In this document: positions 26,691-37,664 of the stretch, piece by piece
Numbering within the stretch: position 1 is the stretch's first letter
Layout: every line of letters begins with the position of its first letter
Assembly: GCA_000238815.2 (NCBI GenBank)
Contig: AFXB01000004.1
Span: forward strand, 62,001-126,000
From: SAR116 cluster alpha proteobacterium HIMB100
GTDB taxonomy: Bacteria > Pseudomonadota > Alphaproteobacteria > Puniceispirillales > Puniceispirillaceae
Direction: 5' to 3'
Length of the DNA stretch: 64,000 nucleotides
Notes under the pieces: generated by a model
Databases searched by the model: none
Told to the model about the DNA's origin: nothing
The model's input: only the letters and a program-made list of their open reading frames with translations
Program-made: the position numbers and the translations under genes

Positions 26691-27934
26691 GGGGTGTGTG
26701 TCAGACGCAGGTCGGCTTTATCGATGAGGCTCTGCATAAGGGCATCTTCATCGCTGGAAAAATCATCTGCAGTGAGGGCGTGTGGCTGGGCAAATAAGCT
26801 CAGCCTGCCGCCAACTCGGATAAAGTCGGCGATCGGGGTAGCCAACAGCCCAGCAGACGGGCTGATCTGGTCATAAATCTGATATTCTGTCATCAGGGCC
26901 AGCTGGCGCCTGTCTGGCAGCCCGAAGCCAGAAGCGAGGCTGTCATAGATAAACAGGGCGCCTAAATCGCGCACTGAAAGAGAAACAGACTTGAACAAGC
27001 TGGTGCCCAAAGCCGCTTGCTGCTCTGGCCGCATATCTGACGTCGGGCTGTTTTCAAACTGCATCAGCATCTGGTAGCGTTCAGCGTCGATCTCACTATC
27101 TACATCCAAATCAAGCCCCATCAAGCTATCTGCATCTAGCTCTAACCTAAATTCGCCGTCAAATTGGCCTGCTGTGAAACGGCTCAGCGAAGAGGCTTGA
27201 GCGTCAATCTGCAGAGCGTCCAGTCCCAGCCCGCCAAGCATTAGTCTGAACATAAATGATGTCTCTCCAGAGCCAGACGGCATCAACCGAGCTGCCCTCA
27301 GCTTTACCTCAGATATATGTTGGTCCTTTGGTAATTGACTATTCACCAAATCTGGGTTGCCATCTGCAATGAACTCCGCAACTTCGAGCTGAAATCCCTC
27401 ATCAGGGATCTTTAAGACCATATTGTTCAGTTTAAGAAAGCTTGGCCGGGCACGATTTTGATGTAAGCTGTCTGCAAGTTTTTCTAACGTATCGGGTTGT
27501 TGAAGATAAATATTTTCTGCTTCAAAGCGTTCACTTCGCAATTCATAATTATCATCTAACGGTGATGTGCTGATAAGAGACGCATTGATAATGTCTGCCT
27601 TTTCGATCCAGTCAAGTGACTGCATCGTTCCGGTGGCATTCAGCTTGATATGGTCAGCTGTAAACAGCTCACCTTGTTCTGAGCTTATGATCACATCCTG
27701 AATATCGATGAATTGCTGACCATAAGTATCTGACATCTTAAAGCTGCCTGAGGCATAGCGTAACTTGTAGCCATCAAACGTCATGCTGACTTCAGCCCGA
27801 GCTGAGGATAGGGTAAGACCAACAAAGACTATGTTGACAAACAGCGCAATCAGCAAAGACCAGACAGCCTTGTCTGCAGACAGGCTGAGGATAAACGGTC
27901 TGGATATGGTGATGGGATTTTTGTTTATCTCCAT
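26687..27934 (-). CDS. Uncharacterised exported protein
   Basis: I do not recognise a family. The 415-residue product has an N-terminal hydrophobic segment (VWSLLIALFVNIVFVGLTL) followed by SARA-EV, a plausible signal peptidase I site near residue 48, so the mature protein is probably periplasmic. The rest is hydrophilic with repeated beta-type stretches (FTADHIKLNATG, FEAENIYLQQ), and overall resembles periplasmic or outer-membrane-associated proteins of the DUF945/AsmA type in texture only. The n-region before the hydrophobic core is long, about 25 residues. It lies between htpG and clpB, and its 3' end overlaps htpG by 4 bases. No stress-type promoter is evident. Confidence 0.65.
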   Translation of the reverse strand: MEINKNPITISRPFILSLSADKAVWSLLIALFVNIVFVGLTLSSARAEVSMTFDGYKLRYASGSFKMSDTYGQQFIDIQDVIISSEQGELFTADHIKLNATGTMQSLDWIEKADIINASLISTSPLDDNYELRSERFEAENIYLQQPDTLEKLADSLHQNRARPSFLKLNNMVLKIPDEGFQLEVAEFIADGNPDLVNSQLPKDQHISEVKLRAARLMPSGSGETSFMFRLMLGGLGLDALQIDAQASSLSRFTAGQFDGEFRLELDADSLMGLDLDVDSEIDAERYQMLMQFENSPTSDMRPEQQAALGTSLFKSVSLSVRDLGALFIYDSLASGFGLPDRRQLALMTEYQIYDQISPSAGLLATPIADFIRVGGRLSLFAQPHALTADDFSSDEDALMQSLIDKADLRLTHTP

Positions 27935-28025
27935 ATGCGTCTTTCGCTGGCGTTACTATATGGCTATGATAAGCCTATCACAAAAAATACCCGCGCAGGA
28001 AAAACAATCTTCAGCCTGTTTTTTG

Positions 28026-30638
28026 TTAAGATCCTGTTTGTTTCAGCGTCTCTTGTGCTGTTTGTATGAGCAGACCGTCAGGCACATCTGTTTTGATAAC
28101 CTCAATTTTGTCTCCAGAATTGATTTTCCCCTGCAAGAGAGCTTCTGCCAGCTTATCTTGAACATGTGTTTGGATAACACGTTTCAGAGGCCTGGCTCCA
28201 TATTGCGGATCGTACCCTTTATCAGCCAGCCAAGATCGCGCCTCTGTGCTTAGATTCAGCGTGATGTCCCTGTCCGTCAGCCTCGTCTGCAATCCGGCCA
28301 TCTGGATATCAACAATCGAAGACATGTGTTCTCTGCTCAGACGTTGGAACAGTAACACAGAATCCAGGCGGTTCAGAAATTCCGGACGAAAGGCTGCCTG
28401 AACCTCTTCCATGACCGCATCGCGTGCTTGCTCAACAGTCTCGCCGTCCTCCAGAGCCAGCAGAGGAGCAGAGCCTAAATTTGACGTCAGCAGAATAAGC
28501 GTGTTGCGGAAATCAACCTTTCGTCCATGACCGTCTGTCAAATGACCATCATCAAGGACTTGCAGAAGAATGTTGAAAATATCCGGATGAGCCTTTTCAA
28601 TTTCATCAAACAGAATGAGTTGGTAAGGCCTGCGCCGGACCGCCTCGGTTAACGCGCCGCCCTCATCATAGCCTACATAACCAGGAGGAGCACCAATCAA
28701 GCGGGAGACAGCGTGTTTTTCCATATATTCAGACATATCCAAACGCAACACGGCGTCTGCGTCATCAAACAGGAATTCAGCTAGACTTTTAGCCAGTTCT
28801 GTTTTGCCGACACCTGTTGGTCCCAGCATTAAAAAGCTGCCTAATGGCTGGTCAGGATCATTTAAGCCTGCTCTGGCCCGCCGAACAGCATTTGAAATCA
28901 CGTTAATGGCTTGTCCTTGGCCAATCACGCGTTTGCCCAGGCTGGTTTCCATATCCAGAAGTTTGTCCTGTTCTTCCTGCATCATTTTGGCGACGGGAAT
29001 GCCGGTCCACTGGCTGATCACCTGAGCAATATGTTTCTGTTCAACCTGCTCATCAACAAGACCTGATCCAGACAGCTCTTCTTTTGCACTGTCCAACTCA
29101 TTCTGCAAGCCGGGTAATATGGCATAGGTCAGCTCAGCCGCACGCTCTAAATCTCCTTTGCGCTGCGATATTTCAAGCGTGTGGCGGGCGTCTTCTATGC
29201 GTTGTTGAAGAGCTGATATTTCGCTCATTTTATGCTTTACAGCTTCCCATTGCCTGGTCAGCATTTCCGACTCGCTTTGCAGGTCCGTAAGCTGGGCAGT
29301 CAGGCTCTCCAGTCGCTTTTGATTGGTATTGGCTGTATCCTCGCGCAGCAGTGCAGCCTGTTCGATTTTCAGCTGCATAATTTGTCTGTCGACAGCTTCC
29401 AGCTGTTCTGGCTTGCTGTCTGAACTTATACGAATATGGCTGGCTGCTTCATCGACTACATCTATCGCCTTATCAGGCAAAAAGCGTTCATTGATATATC
29501 GGTTAGACAATTGGGCTGCCGCAATAAGCGCATCATCTGTTATGCGGATGCCGTGATGAAGTTCATATTTTTCTTTCAATCCCCTGAGGATAAAAATTGT
29601 ATCATCTACGGATGGCTCGCCAACAAATACAGGCTGGAACCGTCGTGTAAGAGCGGCATCAGCTTCAACATATTTACGGTACTCATCCAGTGTTGTCGCA
29701 CCAATACAATGTAGCTTTCCCCGGGCCAGAGCAGGTTTCAGCAGGTTTGAAGCATCCATCGCACCATCTGTTTTTCCTGCGCCGACCAGCTGATGCATCT
29801 CGTCAATGAAGACGATGACCTCGCCCTCTGCAGCGTCTATTTCATCCAGAACCGCCTTCAGCCGTTCTTCAAACTCACCTCTGTATTTCGCCCCAGCGAC
29901 TAAGGCGCCCATATCCAACGAGAGCAGAGTTTTATCAGCAAGCGCTTCTGGAACATCTTTGTTCACGATCCTTTGTGCAAGGCCTTCTGCGATTGCTGTT
30001 TTGCCTACACCAGGGGCGCCAATAAGCACCGGATTATTCTTGGTCCGCCGTGCCAGAATTTGTATGGTGCGACGAACTTCTTCATCTCGGCCAATGACTG
30101 GATCAAGATTGCCTTGCAAGGCAAGAGCAGTGAGGTCTGTTGCATATTTTGACAGGCTTTCCATCATTTCATCGCCAATATCGCTATCTATCGTGCGGCC
30201 TTTCCGAATGCCTGCTATGGCACGATCAAGCGTTTCGATTTCTAACCCGGCCTCACGTAACAGTTTGGCGGCTTTTGCCTCTGACTGACATACCGCCATC
30301 AACAAGGCATCAACGGCAACAAAGCTGTCTCCTTGTGTCTTTGACCAATCTTCAGCAAGGGCCAATATGCGGCCTAAATGAGCATCAATCTGCAGATTAT
30401 CTGCCCCCGTTCCAGTGACAACAGCAAGCTTGTCAAGCTCAGCAGTCAGGCCTTGTTTCAGGCTTTGCAAGTTTGTTCCTGCACGAGCCAGCAGTTTGCT
30501 TGCCATCTGCTGTTCATCGTCCAGTAAAGCGGATAAAAGATGCAAATCAGTCATCTTTTGGTGATGACGACGCAGAGCAACCTTCTGGGCATTGCTGATG
30601 GTCTGACGTACAGAAGCTGTAAACTGCTCGCTATTCAT
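28026..30638 (-). CDS. clpB: ATP-dependent disaggregase ClpB
   Basis: Hsp100 disaggregase of 870 residues. The N-terminal Clp domain (1-150) is followed by the first AAA+ module with Walker [10 protein letters not shown] near residue 205, the coiled-coil middle domain at about 410-530, and the second AAA+ module with Walker [10 protein letters not shown] near 607 and pore loop segment [13 protein letters not shown]. The middle domain distinguishes it from ClpA and ClpC. It works with DnaK to resolubilise aggregates. TAGGAGG precedes the ATG and a sigma-32-like promoter lies about 55 bases upstream. Confidence 0.97.
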   Translation of the reverse strand: MNSEQFTASVRQTISNAQKVALRRHHQKMTDLHLLSALLDDEQQMASKLLARAGTNLQSLKQGLTAELDKLAVVTGTGADNLQIDAHLGRILALAEDWSKTQGDSFVAVDALLMAVCQSEAKAAKLLREAGLEIETLDRAIAGIRKGRTIDSDIGDEMMESLSKYATDLTALALQGNLDPVIGRDEEVRRTIQILARRTKNNPVLIGAPGVGKTAIAEGLAQRIVNKDVPEALADKTLLSLDMGALVAGAKYRGEFEERLKAVLDEIDAAEGEVIVFIDEMHQLVGAGKTDGAMDASNLLKPALARGKLHCIGATTLDEYRKYVEADAALTRRFQPVFVGEPSVDDTIFILRGLKEKYELHHGIRITDDALIAAAQLSNRYINERFLPDKAIDVVDEAASHIRISSDSKPEQLEAVDRQIMQLKIEQAALLREDTANTNQKRLESLTAQLTDLQSESEMLTRQWEAVKHKMSEISALQQRIEDARHTLEISQRKGDLERAAELTYAILPGLQNELDSAKEELSGSGLVDEQVEQKHIAQVISQWTGIPVAKMMQEEQDKLLDMETSLGKRVIGQGQAINVISNAVRRARAGLNDPDQPLGSFLMLGPTGVGKTELAKSLAEFLFDDADAVLRLDMSEYMEKHAVSRLIGAPPGYVGYDEGGALTEAVRRRPYQLILFDEIEKAHPDIFNILLQVLDDGHLTDGHGRKVDFRNTLILLTSNLGSAPLLALEDGETVEQARDAVMEEVQAAFRPEFLNRLDSVLLFQRLSREHMSSIVDIQMAGLQTRLTDRDITLNLSTEARSWLADKGYDPQYGARPLKRVIQTHVQDKLAEALLQGKINSGDKIEVIKTDVPDGLLIQTAQETLKQTGS

Positions 30639-30692
30639 CTCTTACCTCCTATCAGATACCTTGCAAGCTCGAATGCTTAATTCATCTCGTAA

Positions 30693-30724
30693 ATTATGTG
30701 GGAAGCCTGAATGGTTTATTCAAG
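30693..30724 (-). promoter_or_regulatory. Predicted RpoH (heat-shock) promoter of clpB
   Basis: On the minus strand, CTTGAAT (30724-30718) and CCCACATAAT (30702-30693) are separated by 15 bases, about 55 bases before the clpB ATG. The spacing and -10 element match the htpG promoter. Prediction from sequence only. Confidence 0.7.
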
Positions 30725-30809
30725 AGAGTTGCCAGCGGCTCTGGGTTAGGGCTAATCTGTTCAGTTTAGACAAGCATAACAAGTTCGTTTGCACGATGGG
30801 GGAGATAAG

Positions 30810-32474
30810 ATGAGCACAGGTCATGTAACTGGTGGGCAACTTTTGGTGTCTTGTTTGGATACGCTAGGGGCAAAGACCAGCTTTGGTGTGCCAGGTGAAT
30901 CTTACCTTGCTGTACTGGATGCACTTTATGATGCTGATATTCGCTTTGTATTATGTCGCCAGGAAGGGGCGGCCAGTTTTGCCGCAGCGGCTTGGGGCAA
31001 GCTTACTGGTGCGCCTGGCATCTGTTTTGTAACCAGGGGGCCTGGGGCAACGAACGCATCTATCGGCGTGCATACCGCAATGCAGGATTCAAGTCCGATG
31101 ATTTTATTTGTAGGACAGATAGGTGTTGACCATAAGGAACGTGAAGCGTTTCAGGAAGTTGATTATCGTGCCTTTTTCGGCTCGATGGCGAAATGGGCAA
31201 CCGAAATTGATAATGTTGACCGGATACCTGAAATTCTCGCCAGAGCCTGGCGTGTCGCTCTGTCAGGACGCCCTGGCCCGGTTGTAATTGCTCTGCCAGA
31301 AGATATGCTGACCGCACAAACCACAGCTCAGCCTTGCCGTCCGGTCACTGTTGCTGAAGCAGGGGTTGATCAAACTCAGATGGATCATGTAGCCGCGCTA
31401 CTGGCTGATGCAGACAGACCATTGGTTCTGGCTGGCGGGGGCGGTTGGGCCCCACAAGGCCGACAGGATTTACAGGCATTTTGTGAGCGTGAACATCTCC
31501 CTATGGCGGCGATTTTCCGCTATCACGATATCGTTGATAATCACAGCCCCTGCTATATTGGTGATGCTGGCGTTGGCATGGCCCCGCATGTGTCTGACGC
31601 TATTGCAGAGGCAGATGTCATTTTGGCGGTTAATGCAAGGTTTGGTGAAGCCACAACAAAGGCATGGACCCTGTTAGATGTGCCTAATCCAAAACAGCAC
31701 ATCATTCAGACACATGCATCTGACCGCGAATTAGGAAAGATTTACCAGCCAGAGATTGCTCTGCATGCTGGACCTAATCAGGTTTCCTCTACATTGACGC
31801 ATCTTCAGCTGGACACGACGAAATCAGCTCAGCGCAAAGACTGGCTAGCTGGCCTGAAAGCAAGCTATGAGGCCTCTCTTCAGCCTGCTGCACAAAACAG
31901 TCCGGTAGATATGGCCGCGGTGATGTCTTGGCTTCAGGACAATCTGGCTGATGATGTCATAATCACGAATGGGGCGGGAAATTTTGCGCTCTGGCCAAAC
32001 AAGGTGTTTTCCTATGGGCCGAAACAGACTTTGCTGGCGCCGCAGAGTGGGGCTATGGGGTATGGTCTGCCTGCTGCGATTGCAGCAAGTTTGGCTTGTC
32101 CCGAACGTCAGGTGATATGTTTTGCCGGAGACGGCGATATACAGATGGGCCTCGCTGAGTTGGGTACAGCGGTGCAGAGCGGCGCGCGACCAATAATCCT
32201 GCTGTTAAATAATGGCTCCTACGGGACCATCAGAATGCATCAGGAACGCGACTATCCTGACCGGATTTCTGGAACCACTTTGATCAACCCTGATTTTGCT
32301 GCCGTTGCGAAAGCCTATGGTATGGCCGGGATAAAGGTATCAAGCACAGAAGAATTCGCAAGTGCCTTCGACGCTGTTTCGCAATCTGCAACAGGCGGTA
32401 TAATTGAGCTTGATATTGCTGTTGAGGCCATCACGCCGCGCACCACGCTCTCAGCCCTGAGAGCAGGGCGCTGA
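30810..32474 (+). CDS. Thiamine-pyrophosphate enzyme, acetolactate synthase-like
   Basis: TPP-dependent decarboxylase/synthase of 554 residues. The N-terminal domain has the cofactor-activating Glu in CRQEGAASFAA near residue 53 and the FVTRGPGATN motif. The C-terminal domain has the TPP-Mg motif, GDGDIQMGLAELGTAVQ followed by NNGSYG. The presence of the Glu argues against glyoxylate carboligase, which lacks it. No regulatory-subunit gene is adjacent, so a biosynthetic acetolactate synthase is doubtful; a catabolic 2-oxoacid decarboxylase or synthase is likelier. The ATG at 30810 has GGGGGAGATAAG upstream. Convergent with methylmalonyl-CoA mutase. Confidence 0.82.
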   Translation: MSTGHVTGGQLLVSCLDTLGAKTSFGVPGESYLAVLDALYDADIRFVLCRQEGAASFAAAAWGKLTGAPGICFVTRGPGATNASIGVHTAMQDSSPMILFVGQIGVDHKEREAFQEVDYRAFFGSMAKWATEIDNVDRIPEILARAWRVALSGRPGPVVIALPEDMLTAQTTAQPCRPVTVAEAGVDQTQMDHVAALLADADRPLVLAGGGGWAPQGRQDLQAFCEREHLPMAAIFRYHDIVDNHSPCYIGDAGVGMAPHVSDAIAEADVILAVNARFGEATTKAWTLLDVPNPKQHIIQTHASDRELGKIYQPEIALHAGPNQVSSTLTHLQLDTTKSAQRKDWLAGLKASYEASLQPAAQNSPVDMAAVMSWLQDNLADDVIITNGAGNFALWPNKVFSYGPKQTLLAPQSGAMGYGLPAAIAASLACPERQVICFAGDGDIQMGLAELGTAVQSGARPIILLLNNGSYGTIRMHQERDYPDRISGTTLINPDFAAVAKAYGMAGIKVSSTEEFASAFDAVSQSATGGIIELDIAVEAITPRTTLSALRAGR

Positions 32475-32484
32475 AGTCTTGGCC

Positions 32485-34671
32485 TCAAGCCCGGAGGCCA
32501 GCAAGCCTGTCCTGGCGATAATTATGCATGCGTTTCAGATGGTCTGAGGCTTTGTTTAACGTCTCGCACGCAGCATCGGGTACCGCTGTGCCTGGCCCAA
32601 AAATCGCAGCAACACCTGCATCATACAAAAATTGGTAATCTTGCTGCGGGATAATCCCGCCACAGATGACGAGAATATCCTCAGCTTCTCTGTCTTTGAG
32701 TGCGGCAATCAATTGTGGTAGTAGGGTTTTGTGGCCAGCTGCAAGTGAAGATACGCCAATGACATGTGCGCCCATCTTGATGGCTGTATCGGCGGCTTCC
32801 TCAGGCGTTTGGAATAAATCCCCAACCTGTACATCCATGCCAAAATCGCCAAAAGCAGAGGCGATCACCTTCGCGCCTCTGTCATGGCCATCCTGTCCAA
32901 GCTTTGCCATATACAGAACAGGTGTCTCAGAGGCGGTGTTAACAAAGTCATCTAAGGACTGTTGAACTGACTCAATATCATCAGATTGGCCATAGGCTGC
33001 TTTGTAAATATTTCGGACTGTTTCATTTTGTCCGGAAAAACGTCCAAACACCTCTTCCAGCGTGTCGGAAACTTCGCCAACGCTGGCTCTGGCGCGCATT
33101 GCCACTATTGTTGCCGCCAGCAGATTCTGATTGTCATCTCTCGCGGCATCCTTCAAAGCCTGAAGGGCTGCGGTAACTTCTGTTTCATCACGATTTGATC
33201 TGATTTGTCTCAACCGCTCTGCCTGGCTCTCGCGCACAGCGTCATTGTCAATATCCAAGATATCGACAGGCTCTTCATCCTGGAGCTTATATTTGTTTAC
33301 GCCAACTATCACATCCTGACCTGAATCAACACGGGCTTGGCGGGCAGTAGCCATTTTTTCAATCTCACGTTTCGGCAGGCCTTCCTGAACAGCGATGGTC
33401 ATGCCGCCCATATCCTGAATTTCCGTAATCATGGCGTCTGCTTTTTCGATCAGCTCTGCGGTGAGGCTTTCTACATAATAAGAGCCAGCCAACGGATCAA
33501 CTGTATCGGTAATGCCAGTTTCATGCTGTAAAATCAGCTGCGTATTTCGGGCAATCCGTGCCGAAAAATCAGTCGGTAAGCTGATCGCTTCGTCAAATGA
33601 ATTAGTATGCAATGACTGGGTTCCGCCTAAAGTCGCGGCCATTGCCTCGATCGTCGTGCGAATAATGTTATTATACGGATCTTGTTCAGACAGGCTGGCC
33701 CCTGATGTCTGGCAATGTGTACGCAGCATCAATGAACGTTCATCGCCAGGGGTGAACAATTTTTGCATCCAGCGTGCCCATAAGGTCCGCGCGGCACGAA
33801 GCTTGGCAGCTTCCATGAAGAAATTCATGCCAATACAAAAGAAAAAAGACAGGCGGGGGGCAAATTCGTCCACATCAAGGCCGCGGTCAGTTGCGGCGCG
33901 AACATATTCCAGCCCGTCCGCCAGTGTGAAGGCCAGTTCCTGGACCAGATTAGCCCCTGCTTCTTGCATATGATAACCCGAAATAGAAATCGAGTTGAAT
34001 TTGGGCATTTCTTCCGCGGTATGGGCGATGATATCGGCAACTATCCGCATAGACGGGGCAGGCGGGTAGATGTAGGTGTTGCGGACCATAAATTCTTTTA
34101 AAATGTCGTTCTGAATAGTGCCAGACAGCTTTTCCTGCGGCACACCCTGTTCTTCACCAGCAACAATAAAAGAAGCCAGAACAGGCAAAACAGCACCGTT
34201 CATGGTCATTGATACGCTCATCTGATCAAGTGGTATCTTATCAAACAACAGCTTCATATCTTCGACAGTATCGATGGCAACGCCAGCTTTCCCAACATCA
34301 CCTCTGACTCTCTGATGGTCAGAATCATAACCGCGGTGAGTGGCCAAATCGAACGCAACTGACAGACCTTTCTGGCCTGCTGCCAGGGCTTTGCGGAAAA
34401 ATGCGTTGGTTTCTTCTGCCGTTGAAAACCCCGCATATTGACGGATGGTCCAGGGGCGATTTGTATACATGGTCGCCCGAATGCCGCGGGTGAAGGGCGC
34501 TTGGCCCGGGTGGCTGTCCAGATGACCTAACCCGTCCATATCTGCTACGGTATATAGCGGCTCTACAGTGATGTTTTCAGGTGTTACGCGAGCGAGGTCA
34601 TTAACTGATTTGTTGCGTAATTCAGCTTCCGCACGTTTGGTCCAGCCGGCCTTGTCTTTGTTTTTACTCAT
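32485..34671 (-). CDS. Methylmalonyl-CoA mutase (adenosylcobalamin-dependent)
   Basis: Single-chain mutase of 728 residues carrying both the TIM-barrel substrate domain ([20 protein letters not shown] near residue 70) and the C-terminal cobalamin domain. The B12 signature is [16 protein letters not shown] near residue 592 with [14 protein letters not shown] further on; its His ligates cobalt. It interconverts (R)-methylmalonyl-CoA and succinyl-CoA, the last step of propionyl-CoA assimilation, and needs vitamin B12. The single-chain layout resembles the large subunit or homodimeric ScpA-type enzyme. No epimerase or propionyl-CoA carboxylase gene is in the window. It lies 10 bases from the convergent TPP-enzyme stop. 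Confidence 0.94.
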   Translation of the reverse strand: MSKNKDKAGWTKRAEAELRNKSVNDLARVTPENITVEPLYTVADMDGLGHLDSHPGQAPFTRGIRATMYTNRPWTIRQYAGFSTAEETNAFFRKALAAGQKGLSVAFDLATHRGYDSDHQRVRGDVGKAGVAIDTVEDMKLLFDKIPLDQMSVSMTMNGAVLPVLASFIVAGEEQGVPQEKLSGTIQNDILKEFMVRNTYIYPPAPSMRIVADIIAHTAEEMPKFNSISISGYHMQEAGANLVQELAFTLADGLEYVRAATDRGLDVDEFAPRLSFFFCIGMNFFMEAAKLRAARTLWARWMQKLFTPGDERSLMLRTHCQTSGASLSEQDPYNNIIRTTIEAMAATLGGTQSLHTNSFDEAISLPTDFSARIARNTQLILQHETGITDTVDPLAGSYYVESLTAELIEKADAMITEIQDMGGMTIAVQEGLPKREIEKMATARQARVDSGQDVIVGVNKYKLQDEEPVDILDIDNDAVRESQAERLRQIRSNRDETEVTAALQALKDAARDDNQNLLAATIVAMRARASVGEVSDTLEEVFGRFSGQNETVRNIYKAAYGQSDDIESVQQSLDDFVNTASETPVLYMAKLGQDGHDRGAKVIASAFGDFGMDVQVGDLFQTPEEAADTAIKMGAHVIGVSSLAAGHKTLLPQLIAALKDREAEDILVICGGIIPQQDYQFLYDAGVAAIFGPGTAVPDAACETLNKASDHLKRMHNYRQDRLAGLRA

Positions 34672-34925
34672 TTGCTTTTAACGTCCTGCAGCCATGCAGC
34701 TGATCAAACATTGCATCGTAATGGTCGGATAATAGACCAGAACAGCTCAAAAAACGAGAGGGAAAACAGTCACGAAGGTGGCCAGAAGCAGTGGAGCCTT
34801 CATTCTCTCTGGTAAAAAAGCCCCTTTTCTTTGTCCAAATGCAGGACTAGATTTAAACAGATGGCCAAATTTGATGCTGCATCCGGTGCGGTGGTGGGCA
34901 TCGTGACTGATAAAGGACGTAAACC

Positions 34926-36149
34926 ATGGACAGTGTTATCCCCTCTCAGGCTGCGAAAACAGCAAAACCCGTATTTGATTGGGCTGACCCGTTTGCGCTG
35001 GATAGCCAGCTATCTGAGGATGATCGATTGGTTCGTGACACAGCCAAAGCTTATGCAGAAGATCGGTTGGCGCCGCGCATAGTTGAGGCATTTCGTGAGG
35101 AAAAAACCGATACAACCATTTTTCGGGAAATGGGAGAATTGGGCCTATTGGGCGTGACTGTAGATACAGCTTACGGTGGGGCCGGTGCAGGCCACATCGC
35201 ATATGGGCTAGTTGCGCGGGAGATTGAAAAAATAGATTCAGGATACCGCTCTATGCTGTCCGTGCAATCGTCTCTGGTGATGCATCCAATTGAGGCATTC
35301 GGCACCGAACAGCAAAAGCAAAACTATCTGCCTCGTCTGGCTACAGGAGAGCTGATCGGCTGTTTCGGTCTGACAGAGGCTGATGCAGGGTCAGACCCTG
35401 GTTCTATGCGCACGGTTGCCCGGAAGACGGCTTCTGGATACATCTTGTCAGGGTCAAAAATGTGGATATCAAACGCACCACTGGCTGATTTGTTTGTTAT
35501 CTGGGCAAAATCAGATGCGCATGATGGCAAGATAAAAGGGTTTTTAGTTGAAAAAGGAACTAAGGGCCTGAGTGCAGACGTGATTAAGGGGAAGTTGTCT
35601 TTGCGTGCGTCCATGACGGGGTCGATCACGCTTGATGATGTTGAGGTTGGTGAAGATGCGCTGCTGCCATATGTAGAGGGGCTTAAAGGGCCATTTAGTT
35701 GTCTGAATAAAGCCCGTTATGGGATCAGTTGGGGAGCATTAGGTGCTGCTGAATTTTGCTGGCACGCCGCACGCTGCTATACATTAGAGCGTAAGCAATT
35801 CGGGCGGCCGCTGGCTGCAAATCAGTTGATACAGCTTAAGCTTGCAGATATGCAAACCGAAATCGGTATTGGTCTGCAGTCAGTGCTTCAGGTGGCAAGG
35901 CTTTTGGATGAAGGCACTTGCGCACCAGAACTGATCTCACTGGTCAAGCGTAACAGCTGTGGCAAGGCCCTGAATGTTGCGCGTATGGCGCGTGACATGC
36001 ATGGCGGAAACGGTATATCGGAAGACTATCATGTCATGCGTCACCTGATGAATCTGGAAACCGTAAATACCTATGAAGGCACGCATGATGTTCATGCGCT
36101 GATCCTTGGGCGCGCCCAGACCGGCCTGCAAGCCTTTACCGGGGCGTGA
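34926..36149 (+). CDS. gcdH: Glutaryl-CoA dehydrogenase
   Basis: Acyl-CoA dehydrogenase fold flavoenzyme of 407 residues. [36 protein letters not shown] and the C-terminal [20 protein letters not shown] identify glutaryl-CoA dehydrogenase; the catalytic Glu is in YEGTHD near residue 384. It oxidises and decarboxylates glutaryl-CoA to crotonyl-CoA in lysine/tryptophan breakdown and passes electrons to ETF. AAAGGACG precedes the ATG. It is divergent from the mutase gene with a 254-base gap in which I see only generic A/T-rich sequence. Not a DmdC-type dehydrogenase by its C-terminal motif. Confidence 0.93.
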   Translation: MDSVIPSQAAKTAKPVFDWADPFALDSQLSEDDRLVRDTAKAYAEDRLAPRIVEAFREEKTDTTIFREMGELGLLGVTVDTAYGGAGAGHIAYGLVAREIEKIDSGYRSMLSVQSSLVMHPIEAFGTEQQKQNYLPRLATGELIGCFGLTEADAGSDPGSMRTVARKTASGYILSGSKMWISNAPLADLFVIWAKSDAHDGKIKGFLVEKGTKGLSADVIKGKLSLRASMTGSITLDDVEVGEDALLPYVEGLKGPFSCLNKARYGISWGALGAAEFCWHAARCYTLERKQFGRPLAANQLIQLKLADMQTEIGIGLQSVLQVARLLDEGTCAPELISLVKRNSCGKALNVARMARDMHGGNGISEDYHVMRHLMNLETVNTYEGTHDVHALILGRAQTGLQAFTGA

Positions 36150-36321
36150 CCGCCTCAGAGCCGTTGGTTTGCTGCTGCCGCATCAGTTCCGGCATTTGCT
36201 CCAGACAGGTTTCGATGAATATCTGGCTTCTCAGAAAACTACAGTCCGGTTCCCAGAACCTTTGTGGATCGAGCAAGTTGAGACGAGTGCTATCAGCTAT
36301 CAGGACAGATTGTCAGATAGC

Positions 36322-37503
36322 TCAGCCTTCAGCCAAAAAATACCATCCATAGGCGAGTATAAGGGCCGGGATCGCCGAGTACAACGTCGCTACGATCGCC
36401 GCTTTTGGGGCTAAGGCTATGGCCGGAAACAGCGCATCACCGTCATTGCTGATAGCATTGCCAATTTGTGCTGATAAAGGCACGAAACCAGATAGATATA
36501 AGGTGGTCACCACTATCTGGGGCCCGCATCCGGGCAAAAACCCGATTAATACAGCGATAAGGGGGGTGAGCGCCGCCACGGATGAGAACAGATTGCTGAG
36601 GTCGAAGTCGAGAAAATGTACGGTCAACTCAAACAGTAAAAACGCAAACACCACCCAGCTTGTCACAAAATTAGTATCAGAAATTGTTCGTCTGATCGTC
36701 CCGTTGGTCGTGGTGCTGTTGGTGGGAAGACCAGGAATCAACCGCGGCAACCCCCACATCAAAAGGCAGAGCATGCCTCCCGCAAATCCCCAGAAGGTCG
36801 CTGGTGTTTCAATGCCGCCGAAGGCAAGCAGCGCGTCCAGTTCATACTGCATCGCCAAGGCCACACCAATTCCTATGCCGGGCAAAATCAATATCATCCA
36901 CAGATTGTCGAGGAAACGGCTAGACAAATCCCTGTTTTCTTCAGGTTCAGGCGATAACGGCTCGGTTAGTACAGGTTTGTCACTTTCATTCGGGCGCATG
37001 AAATCTGGACCATGTAACCAGTCTGTAAACAGGCCAGTAACCACACCCACACTAAAGCCCAGAACGATGATGAATAATCCAGTGATTGGCTCTTTTGCGA
37101 GCAGCAAGAAAGCCGCATCCCCCATAGTTGCTGTTAGTGTGGCCAGCACAGACCCAAAGCTGAGTTTCCCGGACACATATCTTGTGACAACAATGATGGC
37201 CCCGCCGCAACCAGGCAAAGCACCAAGGGCTGCTGCAAGGGGGACCTGCCAGCGTCCGGCGCCAGCTAATGATTCGGTCAAATCAAATTTGAAGAGCTTT
37301 TCAAGCGAGAAAAAGACCAGCAATGTTGCGGCAACAAAGGTGGACACCTGCAGATATGCTTCTGAAATAGCATCCACAACAACATTGAAGGCGGCAGGGT
37401 CGACAAACACGGCAACGCACACACAGCCGATGATCAACGCCAGCGGTCTGTTGACCGGCCGCCGCGTTGCCGGGCTAGGAGCTGGTTGTGTGAGTGTTGT
37501 CAT
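36322..37503 (-). CDS. Putative 10-TM metal exporter (ArsP_2 / manganese-transporter family)
   Basis: Membrane protein of 393 residues with about ten hydrophobic segments in two related halves. Each half has a matching glycine/cysteine motif, ALPGCGGAIIVVTRYVSG near residue 95 and GFLPGCGPQIVVTTLYLSG near residue 325, which suggests an internal duplication with two symmetrical substrate sites. This pattern belongs to the putative heavy-metal exporter family (often annotated as putative manganese transporter). A hydrophilic loop (PNESDKPVLTEPLSPEPEEN) joins the halves. The ATG at 37503 is preferred to a TTG two codons earlier. The metal is not known from sequence. Confidence 0.8.
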   Translation of the reverse strand: MTTLTQPAPSPATRRPVNRPLALIIGCVCVAVFVDPAAFNVVVDAISEAYLQVSTFVAATLLVFFSLEKLFKFDLTESLAGAGRWQVPLAAALGALPGCGGAIIVVTRYVSGKLSFGSVLATLTATMGDAAFLLLAKEPITGLFIIVLGFSVGVVTGLFTDWLHGPDFMRPNESDKPVLTEPLSPEPEENRDLSSRFLDNLWMILILPGIGIGVALAMQYELDALLAFGGIETPATFWGFAGGMLCLLMWGLPRLIPGLPTNSTTTNGTIRRTISDTNFVTSWVVFAFLLFELTVHFLDFDLSNLFSSVAALTPLIAVLIGFLPGCGPQIVVTTLYLSGFVPLSAQIGNAISNDGDALFPAIALAPKAAIVATLYSAIPALILAYGWYFLAEG

Positions 37504-37664
37504 CCGCAATTATCTCGATCGTATGGTCGATTTGCCCTGTCAGGGTACAAAGTTGGTGCAAAGATAGCCGTTATTTGCTGCTAATTTTGCACTGTTTCAC
37601 TTAAAAATACGACGCTTATGAAGTTAGTCAAGGCTAAACCTTAATTTTATTGGAGATTGACATT

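Noticed and set aside
30810-32474. Glyoxylate carboligase, suggested by the nearby glycolate and hydroxypyruvate genes
   Set aside because: Glyoxylate carboligase lacks the cofactor-activating Glu, which is present here in CRQEGAASF.
32481-32499. GGCCTC-7-GAGGCC inverted repeat between the TPP enzyme and methylmalonyl-CoA mutase genes
   Set aside because: Only a 6-bp stem with no T-run on either strand; not enough to call a terminator.
34672-34925. Possible small gene or RNA in the 254-base gap before gcdH
   Set aside because: Short open frames run into gcdH in another frame; no ribosome site, stable hairpin or recognised RNA motif.
34926-36149. DmdC (methylmercaptopropionyl-CoA dehydrogenase) to complete the DMSP pathway
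   Set aside because: The C-terminal [15 protein letters not shown] motif and length of about 400 residues are those of glutaryl-CoA dehydrogenase; DmdC is longer.
36419-37567. Long plus-strand open frame (382 codons) opposite the metal-exporter gene
   Set aside because: It is antisense to a clear membrane-protein gene, has low-complexity Ser/Thr/Pro/Lys composition, no family motifs and no ribosome site.
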